Origin: JBBRRP01 sp038251425
Lineage (GTDB): Bacteria; Myxococcota_A; Polyangia; Polyangiales; Polyangiaceae
Assembly (NCBI GenBank): GCA_038251425.1
Contig: JBBSBI010000001.1
Location: 35,029 to 99,028 of the forward strand
DNA length: 64,000 nt
Direction of reading: 5' to 3'
Shown: one piece after another, positions 17,173-24,714 of the stretch
Numbering within the stretch: position 1 is the first letter of the stretch
How the letters are laid out: each line of letters starts with the position of its first letter
Made by a program: the position numbers and the translations under genes
The notes under the pieces: model-generated
Told to the model about the DNA's origin: nothing
The model's input: only the letters and a program-made list of their open reading frames with translations
Databases searched by the model: none

Positions 17173-17817
17173 GTGGTTGAAATCCCATGGATCGAGGTGC
17201 GCGAAGTCACTCGCTTGTTTGGCGCCACGGCTGCCCTTCGGGGAGTCAGCGCGCGCTTCGAAGCGGGCACGATCACCTTCATCCGAGGTTCCAACGGTGC
17301 AGGTAAGAGCACCTTGCTCGCTATCTTAGGCACGATGCTTTCGCCAACGCGCGGCCGCGTTTGGTACGAACCCGTGGGCGAAGACAAACAGGCGATTCGC
17401 AGTCAGCTGGGTTGGGTCGCCCACGATTCTCTCTGTTATCCAGAGCTGAGCGGACGTGAGAACGTGGAGTTGGCTGCACGCATGTTCGGCGTGGACCCCG
17501 CGTTGGGCTGGCAGCGCGTGGCAGCTCGCGTTGGGACGGAAGGGTTTGGTGAAAGACCGTTCGGCACTCTCAGCCGAGGGCAACGCCAGAGGATCGCACT
17601 CGGGCGAGCATTAGTTCATTCCCCAGCGGTTTTGCTGTTGGATGAGCCCTGGAGCGGACTCGACCAGGCCAGCAGTGATCGGCTGGCAACGATCGCTGGC
17701 GAGGAGCGTGACCGTGGAGCCATCGTGGTCATTATCGCGCATGGCGAAGAGTGGTCGAAGCGCCTCAATGCGCGTTCAATTTTCGTAGAGCGCGGCAAGA
17801 TCGTTGAGTCGGCATAG
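17173..17817 (+). CDS. ABC transporter ATP-binding protein (CcmA-like)
   Basis: 214-residue stand-alone ABC ATPase. Walker A GSNGAGKST, Q-loop region HDSLCYPELSGRENVE, signature LSRGQRQR, Walker B VLLLDEPWSGLD and the H-loop His (IIAHGEEW) are present. The length and the LSGRENVELAARMFGV region resemble CcmA, the heme-exporter ATPase of cytochrome c maturation. No ccmB or ccmC lies next to it, but ccmF lies 37 kb away in this window. The GTG at 17173 is chosen because it starts the fold directly (VVEIPWIEVREVTRLFG); the frame extends further upstream without similarity. Confidence 0.78.
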   Translation: MVEIPWIEVREVTRLFGATAALRGVSARFEAGTITFIRGSNGAGKSTLLAILGTMLSPTRGRVWYEPVGEDKQAIRSQLGWVAHDSLCYPELSGRENVELAARMFGVDPALGWQRVAARVGTEGFGERPFGTLSRGQRQRIALGRALVHSPAVLLLDEPWSGLDQASSDRLATIAGEERDRGAIVVIIAHGEEWSKRLNARSIFVERGKIVESA

Positions 17818-17876
17818 CAACGGCGCGCGTCGGACAGAATCCCCGACGAACCCCTGACGTACGTTCGTGGCCAGGC

Positions 17877-18649
17877 TCATGCCAACAGCAAGAGCTGCTC
17901 AGCCAGGGTGGATAACTGCTCGGGACGGTCTCGCTCAGCAGACCAAAGTCGCGTGAGGGGTGAGAGCTCGAACATTCCTCGCAGCCGCTGAAGCTCTCGC
18001 AGATTGGTCCCGGTACTCGGATCGGGAAGCGCCGCCTGACTGAGAATAATATGCTGCACGCTCACGCCCCGACTTTTGAGCGCGGGCACCACCGCTCCCA
18101 CGTCATGGAGCACCCCAAGTCGATCCGCCGCGACCAGGATCACGACGTCGGGATTGAGTGAAACGGTAAGGTCCACGTTGGTGTGCCTGGGGGACAAGGG
18201 CGAAAAAGCGCCGCCAGCGGTTTCGATGAAACACCAAGTGGGGCCCAAGACGGAGGGGCGAACGTGCCGTGTCTCGTCGTCCACTGCCAGTTCCCCACGA
18301 GCCCGAACAGCCGCTTCATTTCGACGGACCCAAGCCTGGATGGCTGGGAGTTCAATCTCCCGGCCGCTGCTTGCTGCCGCGAGGTGAGGGGATATACCGT
18401 CCAGAAAACCCAATAGCGGGTGCGCGTTGAGCGGAACCGTCCATCCACTAGCAGCTTCAAGTTGAGGCGCATCGCTCCCCCGAGGCGGCCGCTCTCCCGG
18501 TCCAGGAACCGCACTCAGCCCAGATTCAACTGGCTTGAGCGCCAGCGCCTGCCCAGCGGAATTGAGCTCGCGCAGCGCTGAGACCAGAGCGACCGTCACC
18601 CGGTCTTGCCCACGCCAGTGCCGGCTCCAAGAACTACGACGCGCGGCAT
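17877..18649 (-). CDS. bioD: Dethiobiotin synthetase, interrupted by an apparent frameshift
   Basis: ATP-dependent carboxylation of 7,8-diaminopelargonic acid to dethiobiotin. The ATG at 18649 encodes MPRVVVLGAGTGVGKT, a perfect BioD P-loop, overlapping the end of bioF. Within two codons this frame meets a TGA (about 18598-18596). The rest of BioD (VTVALVSAL, ALKPVESGL, FIETAGGAFSPL) continues in the -1 frame, open to 17877. One missing base after the P-loop codon ACC would restore a full-length protein of about 257 residues. No slippery heptamer is evident, so a base-calling error or a real inactivating deletion is more likely than programmed shifting. A GTG at 18599 could only start a P-loop-less product. 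Confidence 0.75.
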
Positions 18650-19815
18650 ACTGCTGCGAGCTCCTTCACCAGACGTTCTGAGCTTGCCTGGCTGAGGCTC
18701 GCTTGAAGTGTGATTCTTAGCCGCTCGGTCCCAGGCGGCACCGTCGGAGAACGAATCGCCTGGGCCAGAATTCCACGCTCTGCGAGTCGGGCAGCAGCAT
18801 TCAACACGCGCTCGTTTCGCGGCATCAACACCGGGATGATGGGTCCGAACGACTTACCGACTGGAACATCTGACTGCTGGAGGCCCGCGCGGATCTCCTG
18901 AGCCAGCGCCGCCAGGCGTGCCCGCTCAGCCTCCATGTTCTGGGCTTGTTTCACGTGAAACAGGGATATCTGGGAAAGCAGCGGTGATGGGGCCGTCGAG
19001 AAGACGAAACTTCGAGCTCGATTCCAAAGCAAGTTGCGAAGGCTTGTCGAACCAGCCACAAAGGCGCCTTGGCTCCCGACTGCCTTTCCCAAGGTCCCGA
19101 TGATGGCATCCGGGCGAACTCCCGCGAGCGAACAGAGACCAGCACCTGCCGCCCCCATAACACCCAAGGCGTGCGCCTCATCCACAATCAATCCAGCTCC
19201 GTAGCGTTGGCAAACTGCCGCCACCCGAGCGAGCTCCGGACCGTCTCCATCCATGCTGAAGTAGGACTCGGTGACGAACCATCGGGGCTGCTCAGGCGGA
19301 AGCTCAGAGAGCAACCGCTCTAACGCAAGCAAGTCCAGGTGCGGAACCTTGAGCACTCGGGCACGGCTCAGCCGGCAGCCGTCAACAATCGAGGCGTGGT
19401 TGAGCGCGTCGCTCAGAATCACGTCGCCTTCTCCAGCCACCGCTCCCAAGACGCCAAGGTTCGCGGCGAAACCACTGCTGAAAAGCAATGCAGCTTCAGC
19501 ACCGACCCAATCGGCCAATGACCCTTCTAGGTCCACATGTGCACGGTGACTGCCATGCACTAGCCGCGAAGCGCCGCTCCCGGCCGGTGCGGAACCGTGG
19601 GCGTTGTGCCCGGCTGTTTCACGTGAAACAGCAGCTGGCGCTTCACGGTGGGTAAGCGCTAGGTAATCGTTGCTGCTGGCATCAATGAATGCGACGCCGA
19701 GTGCCTCTGCGGCGGCCTTTGCACGACGCCGAGCTGAGCCATCGTCAGGCACTCGAAACAAGCCGCGCTGCTCCAAGGCCTGCAACTCCTCGTCAATGGC
19801 GTGTGGATGCACCAC
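18634..19815 (-). CDS. bioF: 8-amino-7-oxononanoate synthase
   Basis: PLP-dependent condensation of pimeloyl-thioester with L-alanine, the first committed step of biotin ring synthesis. 393 residues. Recognised by SSNDYLALTHRE, GSGASRLVHGSH, the aspartate segment VDEAHALGVMGAAGAGL and the PLP lysine in GTLGKAVGSQGAF. The GTG start at 19815 is supported by the family-like N-terminus DEELQALEQRGLFR. Two perfect parS palindromes lie within the coding sequence (18947-18962 and 19615-19630); they encode F-H-V-K-Q and V-S-R-E-T segments. Expression probably starts from the promoter/operator near 19955-19983. bioD follows with a 16-bp overlap. Confidence 0.94.
   Translation of the reverse strand: MVHPHAIDEELQALEQRGLFRVPDDGSARRRAKAAAEALGVAFIDASSNDYLALTHREAPAAVSRETAGHNAHGSAPAGSGASRLVHGSHRAHVDLEGSLADWVGAEAALLFSSGFAANLGVLGAVAGEGDVILSDALNHASIVDGCRLSRARVLKVPHLDLLALERLLSELPPEQPRWFVTESYFSMDGDGPELARVAAVCQRYGAGLIVDEAHALGVMGAAGAGLCSLAGVRPDAIIGTLGKAVGSQGAFVAGSTSLRNLLWNRARSFVFSTAPSPLLSQISLFHVKQAQNMEAERARLAALAQEIRAGLQQSDVPVGKSFGPIIPVLMPRNERVLNAAARLAERGILAQAIRSPTVPPGTERLRITLQASLSQASSERLVKELAAVCRAS
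18947..18962. other. parS site 1 (ParB-binding palindrome)
   Basis: TGTTTCACGTGAAACA, a perfect 16-bp palindrome identical to the bacterial chromosomal parS consensus (TGTTNCACGTGAAACA). ParB-CTP clamps load at such sites to organise origin segregation. It lies within bioF, about 39 kb from the oriC candidate. Confidence 0.9.
19615..19630. other. parS site 2 (ParB-binding palindrome)
   Basis: A second identical TGTTTCACGTGAAACA, extended by a flanking C/G pair to an 18-bp palindrome (19614-19631). It lies 668 bp from site 1, also inside bioF. Two perfect copies of a 16-bp motif this close together cannot reasonably be chance. Confidence 0.9.
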
Positions 19816-20139
19816 CCGGATTTAGCAGCTACGGAGCGAATGAGGTGACGGAATTTGAGGTGCTATCACCGAGAAGATCACTGCCAGCAGGCACCCATGC
19901 GGCTCAGTCGCTTTCCTCAATATCCCAGAAGGTTGTTGTTCGAGGGCGCCCTGTTTTATAAGGACTCATATGTCCTAATACAATATCCTTTCATTTCAAA
20001 TATTTACTGAGGCATCGGCAAATGATGCGCCACCCACGTTCACGATGGAAAGCGAGCCCGCACTCCCTGGCTCTACCCAAAAGCCGAGCGCTGTCGTGAA
20101 AGCGTGCGTTCCACTGATTAAAAGGATACGCTCGTCTCT
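19816..20139. other. Intergenic region between divergent bioF and TetR genes
   Basis: 324 bp without a credible gene. It contains a relatively AT-rich core (about 19951-20010) with the proposed bioF promoter and operator. TTGTTG (19934-19939) and TTATAA, 17 bp apart, could form a plus-strand promoter toward the TetR gene. A short palindrome AGGGCGCCCT lies at 19943-19952. Nothing else is recognised. Confidence 0.5.
19955..19983 (-). promoter_or_regulatory. bioF promoter with operator in the spacer
   Basis: Read on the minus strand, TTGTAT (19983-19978) and TATAAA (19960-19955) are separated by exactly 17 bp, a good sigma70-type -35/-10 pair. The spacer is filled by the inverted repeat AGGAC-N6-GTCCT (19961-19976). 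A dimeric repressor bound there would block RNA polymerase. The adjacent divergent TetR gene is the obvious candidate regulator. The start codon lies about 130 bp downstream. Confidence 0.55.
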
Positions 20140-20757
20140 ATGGAGCGCTTCGAGGAAGAGCTGCTGGCACCGGGACGCGGCCAGCATGATCGTCTTCTTC
20201 CGCGCCCTGAACGCAGCCAGCAGCAACGGAGGCGCTTGCTCAGAGCCGTGGCCATCTCATTCTCGCAGCCCGGCGACGCGACAGTGCAATCGGTTGTGAA
20301 GATTGCGGGTGTTTCACGAAACACCTTCTATGAACACTTCGAGAATATTGAGCCGGCGCTGGCAGGGGCGGCGGAATTTGCGGGTGAGCTCCTTGAGCAC
20401 GCGCTCGCTCGCAGGCTGGAAGTGGAACGCACGCCAGTCGCCCGATTTAGAGCACTCGTGAGCGAGAGTTTTGACTGGTTGCAGAGAGAACAGGCATGGG
20501 CGGAAATTCTCGCACGGAAACCAGGAGGCGGCGCCGCACCGAACCTTTCGGTGCTTGGAAAGGTTCTGCAGAAGACCTTGCGTTCGTGTTTGACGAGTGC
20601 CTGGCGAGATATGCGGCTTCAGGGTAACATCAGGCCGGTGCGGCTGGTTGCGGCTGTCGTCTCGCTTGAGGAGCTTCTCCGCCTGTATGCCCACGCCAAG
20701 CTGGAGCCAGAACTCGAGGACGAAATCGTGGCGGTGCTAGTAGGGCTATTCCACTGA
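20140..20757 (+). CDS. TetR/AcrR family transcriptional regulator
   Basis: 205 residues. The N-terminal helix-turn-helix is visible as RRLLRAVAISFSQPG, then ATVQSVVKIAGVSRNTFYEHFENIEPAL (about residues 32-75), with the family-typical V-S-R-x-T-F-Y-x-H-F-x-x recognition helix. The C-terminal helical ligand-binding domain shows no recognisable specificity. Being divergent from bioFD and next to a promoter with an inverted repeat, it may control biotin synthesis, as TetR-type BioQ does in Actinobacteria, although the proteins are not obviously related. The ligand is unknown. Confidence 0.85.
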   Translation: MERFEEELLAPGRGQHDRLLPRPERSQQQRRRLLRAVAISFSQPGDATVQSVVKIAGVSRNTFYEHFENIEPALAGAAEFAGELLEHALARRLEVERTPVARFRALVSESFDWLQREQAWAEILARKPGGGAAPNLSVLGKVLQKTLRSCLTSAWRDMRLQGNIRPVRLVAAVVSLEELLRLYAHAKLEPELEDEIVAVLVGLFH

Positions 20758-20833
20758 AGTTTCTGGCTACGGCTAAAGCTGCAAGGCTTCGAAGCTTTCC
20801 ATTCCGGGGTCGGGGTGCTACCGTCAGCAGCCA

Positions 20834-21181
20834 ATGGCCGAGAGCGCGATTGAACTGCAGGTGGGTGGGCAAAGCTACCGAGTAGTTTCGCGCTCCACCG
20901 ACGAGGAGCTGAAGCGCTTAGCCAAAGTTGTGGACACCAAGCTCCGTGATTTGGTTCCGAGCGGTCGCCAAATCCCAACCCAGGCTTTGTTACTGGTGGC
21001 GATGGCGCTGGCTCACGAAGTGGAGGCAGAGCGCGAGCGACGCATCGAAATCGAGAGGCGCTCCAAGGAGCTACTCTCAAGCATGTTGACGCGGATCGAT
21101 GCTGCCATCGAAACCTGTGACCTGACTGAAGAACAGCTACTGCGTGGACAGCCTGCTTTGGCCCCGCAACACGACACCTAA
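20834..21181 (+). CDS. zapA: Cell division protein ZapA
   Basis: 115-residue FtsZ-ring-associated protein. The N-terminal beta-rich part has IELQVGGQSYRVVSRSTDEELKRLAKVVDTKL, the ZapA family signature. The C-terminal half is a long helix/coiled coil (ALLLVAMALAHEVEAERERRIEIERR) that mediates tetramerisation. ZapA bundles FtsZ protofilaments at mid-cell. The gene begins 76 bp after the TetR gene on the same strand and stands alone. No 6S RNA signature was seen behind it, although that is a common neighbour elsewhere. Confidence 0.88.
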   Translation: MAESAIELQVGGQSYRVVSRSTDEELKRLAKVVDTKLRDLVPSGRQIPTQALLLVAMALAHEVEAERERRIEIERRSKELLSSMLTRIDAAIETCDLTEEQLLRGQPALAPQHDT

Positions 21182-21209
21182 GCCGCGAAGTGGACTAGCT
21201 AGACGAAGC

Positions 21210-21932
21210 TCACGGCCCGACGACAGGAGCTTGCCTGCAAACCCCGCTGCTGCCCGCGCAAAGCCTGCAATCGACGGGTTCGTCCACACCGAACTGACAG
21301 GTTGGATCGACCATCACGTCCGGCCCAGCCGTGCAGACACCCGTGGCATCCAAAGCTGCCGCTGGATACCGAATCAAACATCCGTTGCAAACTTCGATCG
21401 TGTACAGAAACTCGGCCGATTGAACGTCGACTCCACCCAGCGTCTTTCCAAACACGCGGACGTGCGCGATGTAGACCTGACCAGGGTCGCCCACCGAGCC
21501 AGGAAGCAGTGTCGCGAAAAACACTCCGCGCCCAGGTTCACGACCGTTGCCGGGATTGACAAATCCAGTGCCCGGAGTGGTGTACTCAGCGATCGCAGTG
21601 CCCGTGGATGTAGTGACCCGAACAATGGCGCCTTCTAGGCTGATGCGCGACGTTTCCACCCTGAGCCGCTCGGGATCCGAACGCTGCACCAGCTGATTGC
21701 CGACGAGCAAAGCTGCTGTGTAGGGGACCTCGCCGAACACCCGATCCACCACACCAGTGCCAAGTAGAGTGGAGCCGGCATCTGCCTTAAAAACGCAGGC
21801 TGGAGCCTCGGGCTGCAAGACGCCCTCAATGTAGAGTGAGGTTTCTTGATCTGTACAGCTTGCCGCAGAGGCGGCGGCCCCGAGGATCAGGAATGAACTA
21901 GCTAGAAAACCTCGAGTGAGCGGATGCGCCAT
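21210..21932 (-). CDS. Putative lipoprotein, Cys-rich C-terminus
   Basis: 240-residue exported protein. From the ATG at 21932 the N-terminus MAHPLTRGFLASSFLILGAAASAASC is a signal peptide with a lipobox-like Cys. The mature part is beta-rich without a recognised domain, and the last 60 residues contain several Cys pairs (CNGC, CRLCAGSSGVC), suggesting disulfides outside the cytoplasm. An ATG seven codons upstream (21953) would give a weaker signal peptide. No partner genes: it lies between zapA (convergent) and the aroKB promoter side. Function unknown. Confidence 0.65.
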   Translation of the reverse strand: MAHPLTRGFLASSFLILGAAASAASCTDQETSLYIEGVLQPEAPACVFKADAGSTLLGTGVVDRVFGEVPYTAALLVGNQLVQRSDPERLRVETSRISLEGAIVRVTTSTGTAIAEYTTPGTGFVNPGNGREPGRGVFFATLLPGSVGDPGQVYIAHVRVFGKTLGGVDVQSAEFLYTIEVCNGCLIRYPAAALDATGVCTAGPDVMVDPTCQFGVDEPVDCRLCAGSSGVCRQAPVVGP

Positions 21933-22125
21933 GGTGTCGAATCGTAAAGGCAAGTGAGAGCGTTCAACGCCCTCCGACTAGAGTGTATCGAGGCTTTTGC
22001 GTGGACGCCAATATTCCGGGCAAGCGTACAGAGTGTGCTTACCGAAGCACCGCCAATAAACGGCAGTTTTATAGACTGGCTCAGCCCACGCCCAAGGACT
22101 GGCGCTCGGGCCAAAGTCTTCCGTG

Positions 22126-23730
22126 CTAGCCAGAAAGCGAATCCGCGAGCTCCGCGGTGAGGCGCTCCAGCTCGGATAGGGCAAGCATCACAGTGGCAAC
22201 CTCGCCCACGCCTTTGGCGACCACGAAGCGCAGTTTGTCGCCGGTTCGTTTCTTGTCGCGTACCAGGAGCTTCACGGCACTCCTCAGCTTGTCTGGGTCG
22301 AGTGTCGTTGGGAGCTGTAGCTGAGCGAGCGTGTGGCGTACTTCCGTCGTCAAAGCTTGGGGCGTTAATCCGAGACGTTCCCCGATCTTGAGGGCCGCAA
22401 CCAAACCCAGACTGACGGCTTCACCGTGAGTGAGCGCCGTGTAACCCGCATCGGATTCGAGTGCATGACCGATCGTGTGGCCGAGATTGAGCGTCGCACG
22501 GACGCCGCTCTCGCGTTGATCAACGCTCACGACGTGCGCCTTCACACGTATGGAGCGGCGCACCAAATCTTCTACGCGCGCGGGCTCGCGTGCCAAGATC
22601 GAGGCACTTTCGTCGCGGCAAATTGCAAAAAGTTGCGGATCGCCGATGAGCCCCGCTTTGACGACCTCGGCCAAGCCACTCACGAAGCCACGCGGCGACT
22701 CGGTGCTGAGGAGATCCACATCACACAGCACGCGTTTCGGCTGCCAAAAAGCCCCGACGGAGTTCTTGGCGTCCTTGAAATCGATAGCTGTTTTGCCTCC
22801 AACAGCTGCATCCACCATGGACAGAAGCGTTGTTGGCAGCGCCACCCATGCCACGCCGCGCATCCAAGTGGCCGCCGCAAACCCTGCCATATCCGTGACA
22901 ACGCCGCCTCCTAACGCCACCACCAAGCTCTTGCGATCCAGCGCGTGCGCGTGCGCGGCGTCCCAGATTTGGCTGAGCCCCGCCACGTTCTTGTGGAGTT
23001 CGCCTGGCTCAAGTTCGCACACCCCCACCGCTCGGCCCTGGCTGACGGCTGCCAAGACCTCTGATCCGTGGAGTTGAAAGACTGTCCGATCCGTGACGAG
23101 CAGGGCGGAGGTGTGGGCTGCCAAGAGATTGGGCAGGCGCTTCACGAGCAGGCCCCGGCCCACCTCGACCGCGTAGGAGTGCTCCTCGGCAGCCACGGCT
23201 ATCGGATCGGTGCGCCAAACCTCCAGCACCTGTTCAACCAACGACCCAACATCAGCGTCATCGGTTTCGAGCACGGCATGTGCCTCGAAGTAGCTGCGGG
23301 CGCGGATTTCGAGCAGGGACTGGGCGCGTGCTTCCACGTCAGCGCCTTCTAAGAGCGGCCTTCCACCCTTTGCCGCGACTCGCACGGCTACGGTTCGTGG
23401 ACTGACCATCAACGTGACCACGACTGCGTCGCGCAGCGCGCGGACTCGCACGTCACGCTGGAGCAGCGCCCCGCCGCCAAGCGCCACTACGGGAGGACTT
23501 GGGAAACGCGTTTGCCAGCCGTTGAGCAGCGCTTGCAGTTGCTCTGCTTCGACTTTGCGGAAGGCGACCTCACCGTGTTCTTTAAAGAACGCGTCGATGC
23601 TGGTCTGGAGGATCGCTTCGATCTCACTGTCCAGATCTACGAACGGACTGCCCGTACGCTCTGCCAGCCTGCGTCCAACACTGGACTTGCCGGAAGCCAT
23701 GAAACCGTTCAAAAGCAGGGGTCGTTGCAT
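22126..23730 (-). CDS. aroKB: Shikimate kinase / 3-dehydroquinate synthase fusion
   Basis: 534-residue bifunctional enzyme of the shikimate pathway. Residues 1-170 are shikimate kinase: P-loop GFMASGKSSVG (9-19), VDLDSEIE, the F-R-x-x-E element in AFRKVEAEQL, and GGG in VVALGGGALL. From about 180 onward is NAD-dependent dehydroquinate synthase: VALGGGVVTDMAGFAAATWMRG, PTTLLSMVDAAVGGK, AEVVKAGLIGD, and the zinc-binding NLGHTIGHALE and THGEAVSLG. The domain order is kinase first, synthase second, the same arrangement as the known Thermotoga fusion. No frame break is seen. The two reactions are not consecutive, since dehydroquinase and shikimate dehydrogenase act between them. Confidence 0.95.
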   Translation of the reverse strand: MQRPLLLNGFMASGKSSVGRRLAERTGSPFVDLDSEIEAILQTSIDAFFKEHGEVAFRKVEAEQLQALLNGWQTRFPSPPVVALGGGALLQRDVRVRALRDAVVVTLMVSPRTVAVRVAAKGGRPLLEGADVEARAQSLLEIRARSYFEAHAVLETDDADVGSLVEQVLEVWRTDPIAVAAEEHSYAVEVGRGLLVKRLPNLLAAHTSALLVTDRTVFQLHGSEVLAAVSQGRAVGVCELEPGELHKNVAGLSQIWDAAHAHALDRKSLVVALGGGVVTDMAGFAAATWMRGVAWVALPTTLLSMVDAAVGGKTAIDFKDAKNSVGAFWQPKRVLCDVDLLSTESPRGFVSGLAEVVKAGLIGDPQLFAICRDESASILAREPARVEDLVRRSIRVKAHVVSVDQRESGVRATLNLGHTIGHALESDAGYTALTHGEAVSLGLVAALKIGERLGLTPQALTTEVRHTLAQLQLPTTLDPDKLRSAVKLLVRDKKRTGDKLRFVVAKGVGEVATVMLALSELERLTAELADSLSG

Positions 23731-23872
23731 CGCTCGATCCGAAATTGCGGGGGGTATGAGAGGGGTGGTTGGGACTCTCTACGCCGTTCGGCCACAGCCT
23801 GGAACTGGTTCGAACTAAAAAGCCCGCGCGTAGCCAGTCCGCCGGGTGTGTGGCACACTCAGGCCCTGCCTC

Positions 23873-24673
23873 ATGTCTCTTGTGTTCACCAAGTACGAAG
23901 GGCTCGGCAACGATTTCATCGTGGTCGACGCTATCGCTGCCAGCGTAACGCCCGAGCTGGCACGCAGCTTATGTGACCGTAATTTGGGGATCGGCGCCGA
24001 CGGCGTGCTCCTGGTGTTGCCTGCAGAAAGTGCCGAAGCTCGTGCCAGAATGCTGGTTCTCAACGCCGATGGCTCCCGCCCGCAAATGTGTGGCAACGGG
24101 CTGCGTTGCGTCGCGCTCCACTTAGCCCTGAGCGATCAACAGTCGAGCGTGAGCTACAGCATCGAAACCGACTCTGGCCTGCGGCGCGCAGACGTGGTGC
24201 GCAACGGAACGCGGGCGGAAGTGAAGCTTGGGATGGGCAAAGCGCAAATCTTGGGCGAGCGCCGGCTCCAGGTGGATCGCGGGCAGTGCACTTTTCTTGA
24301 GGTTTCTGTGGGCAATCCCCACGCGGTCACCTTTGAGCCAGGCTTCGATACGATCGCGATTGATCGCATCGCGCCGCTGGTTTCTTCGAAGATTGAGGGA
24401 GGTGCCAACATTGAGTTTGTCGTGTTGAAGGACCCGGCACACATGGATCTGGTGGTTTGGGAGCGCGGGGTCGGGCGGACCTTAGCTTGCGGCACTGGGG
24501 CGGCAGCAGCGGCGGCAGCGGCGGCTGTGACGGGCCGAATCCCCTTCAATCAGGCAGTGCAAGTGAAGCTCCCGGGCGGCGTTTTGGAGCTGATCGTGCA
24601 CGAATCGAGCCTAGAGGTGGATCTGAAGGGGCCGGCACGTCAGGTGTTCAAGGGCAAAATCAGCCTCGGTTAG
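23873..24673 (+). CDS. dapF: Diaminopimelate epimerase
   Basis: PLP-independent epimerisation of LL- to meso-diaminopimelate for lysine and peptidoglycan. 266 residues from ATG 23873. Both catalytic cysteines are present, in ADGSRPQMCGNG and LACGTGA, and the N-terminus MSLVFTKYEGLGNDFIVVDA is classic. The VGNPHAVTF and GGANIEFVVL segments also fit. A run of nine alanines after CGTG is unusually long but in a helix position. An ATG at 23846 would add nine residues lacking in the family. Confidence 0.95.
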   Translation: MSLVFTKYEGLGNDFIVVDAIAASVTPELARSLCDRNLGIGADGVLLVLPAESAEARARMLVLNADGSRPQMCGNGLRCVALHLALSDQQSSVSYSIETDSGLRRADVVRNGTRAEVKLGMGKAQILGERRLQVDRGQCTFLEVSVGNPHAVTFEPGFDTIAIDRIAPLVSSKIEGGANIEFVVLKDPAHMDLVVWERGVGRTLACGTGAAAAAAAAAVTGRIPFNQAVQVKLPGGVLELIVHESSLEVDLKGPARQVFKGKISLG

Positions 24674-24714
24674 CTCTGCTTCATCGCTCAAAATTCGGCC
24701 CAATTGGCGCTGGC

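Noticed and set aside
20308..20325. 18-bp inverted repeat GGTGTTTC-AC-GAAACACC resembling a shortened parS
   Set aside because: It encodes the conserved G-V-S-R-N-T helix of the TetR regulator and lacks the central GT of parS, so coding constraint explains it.
24457..24714. Extension of the two-receiver protein into dapF
   Set aside because: It lies out of frame inside dapF and is low complexity; ATG codons at 24715 and 24733 fit better.
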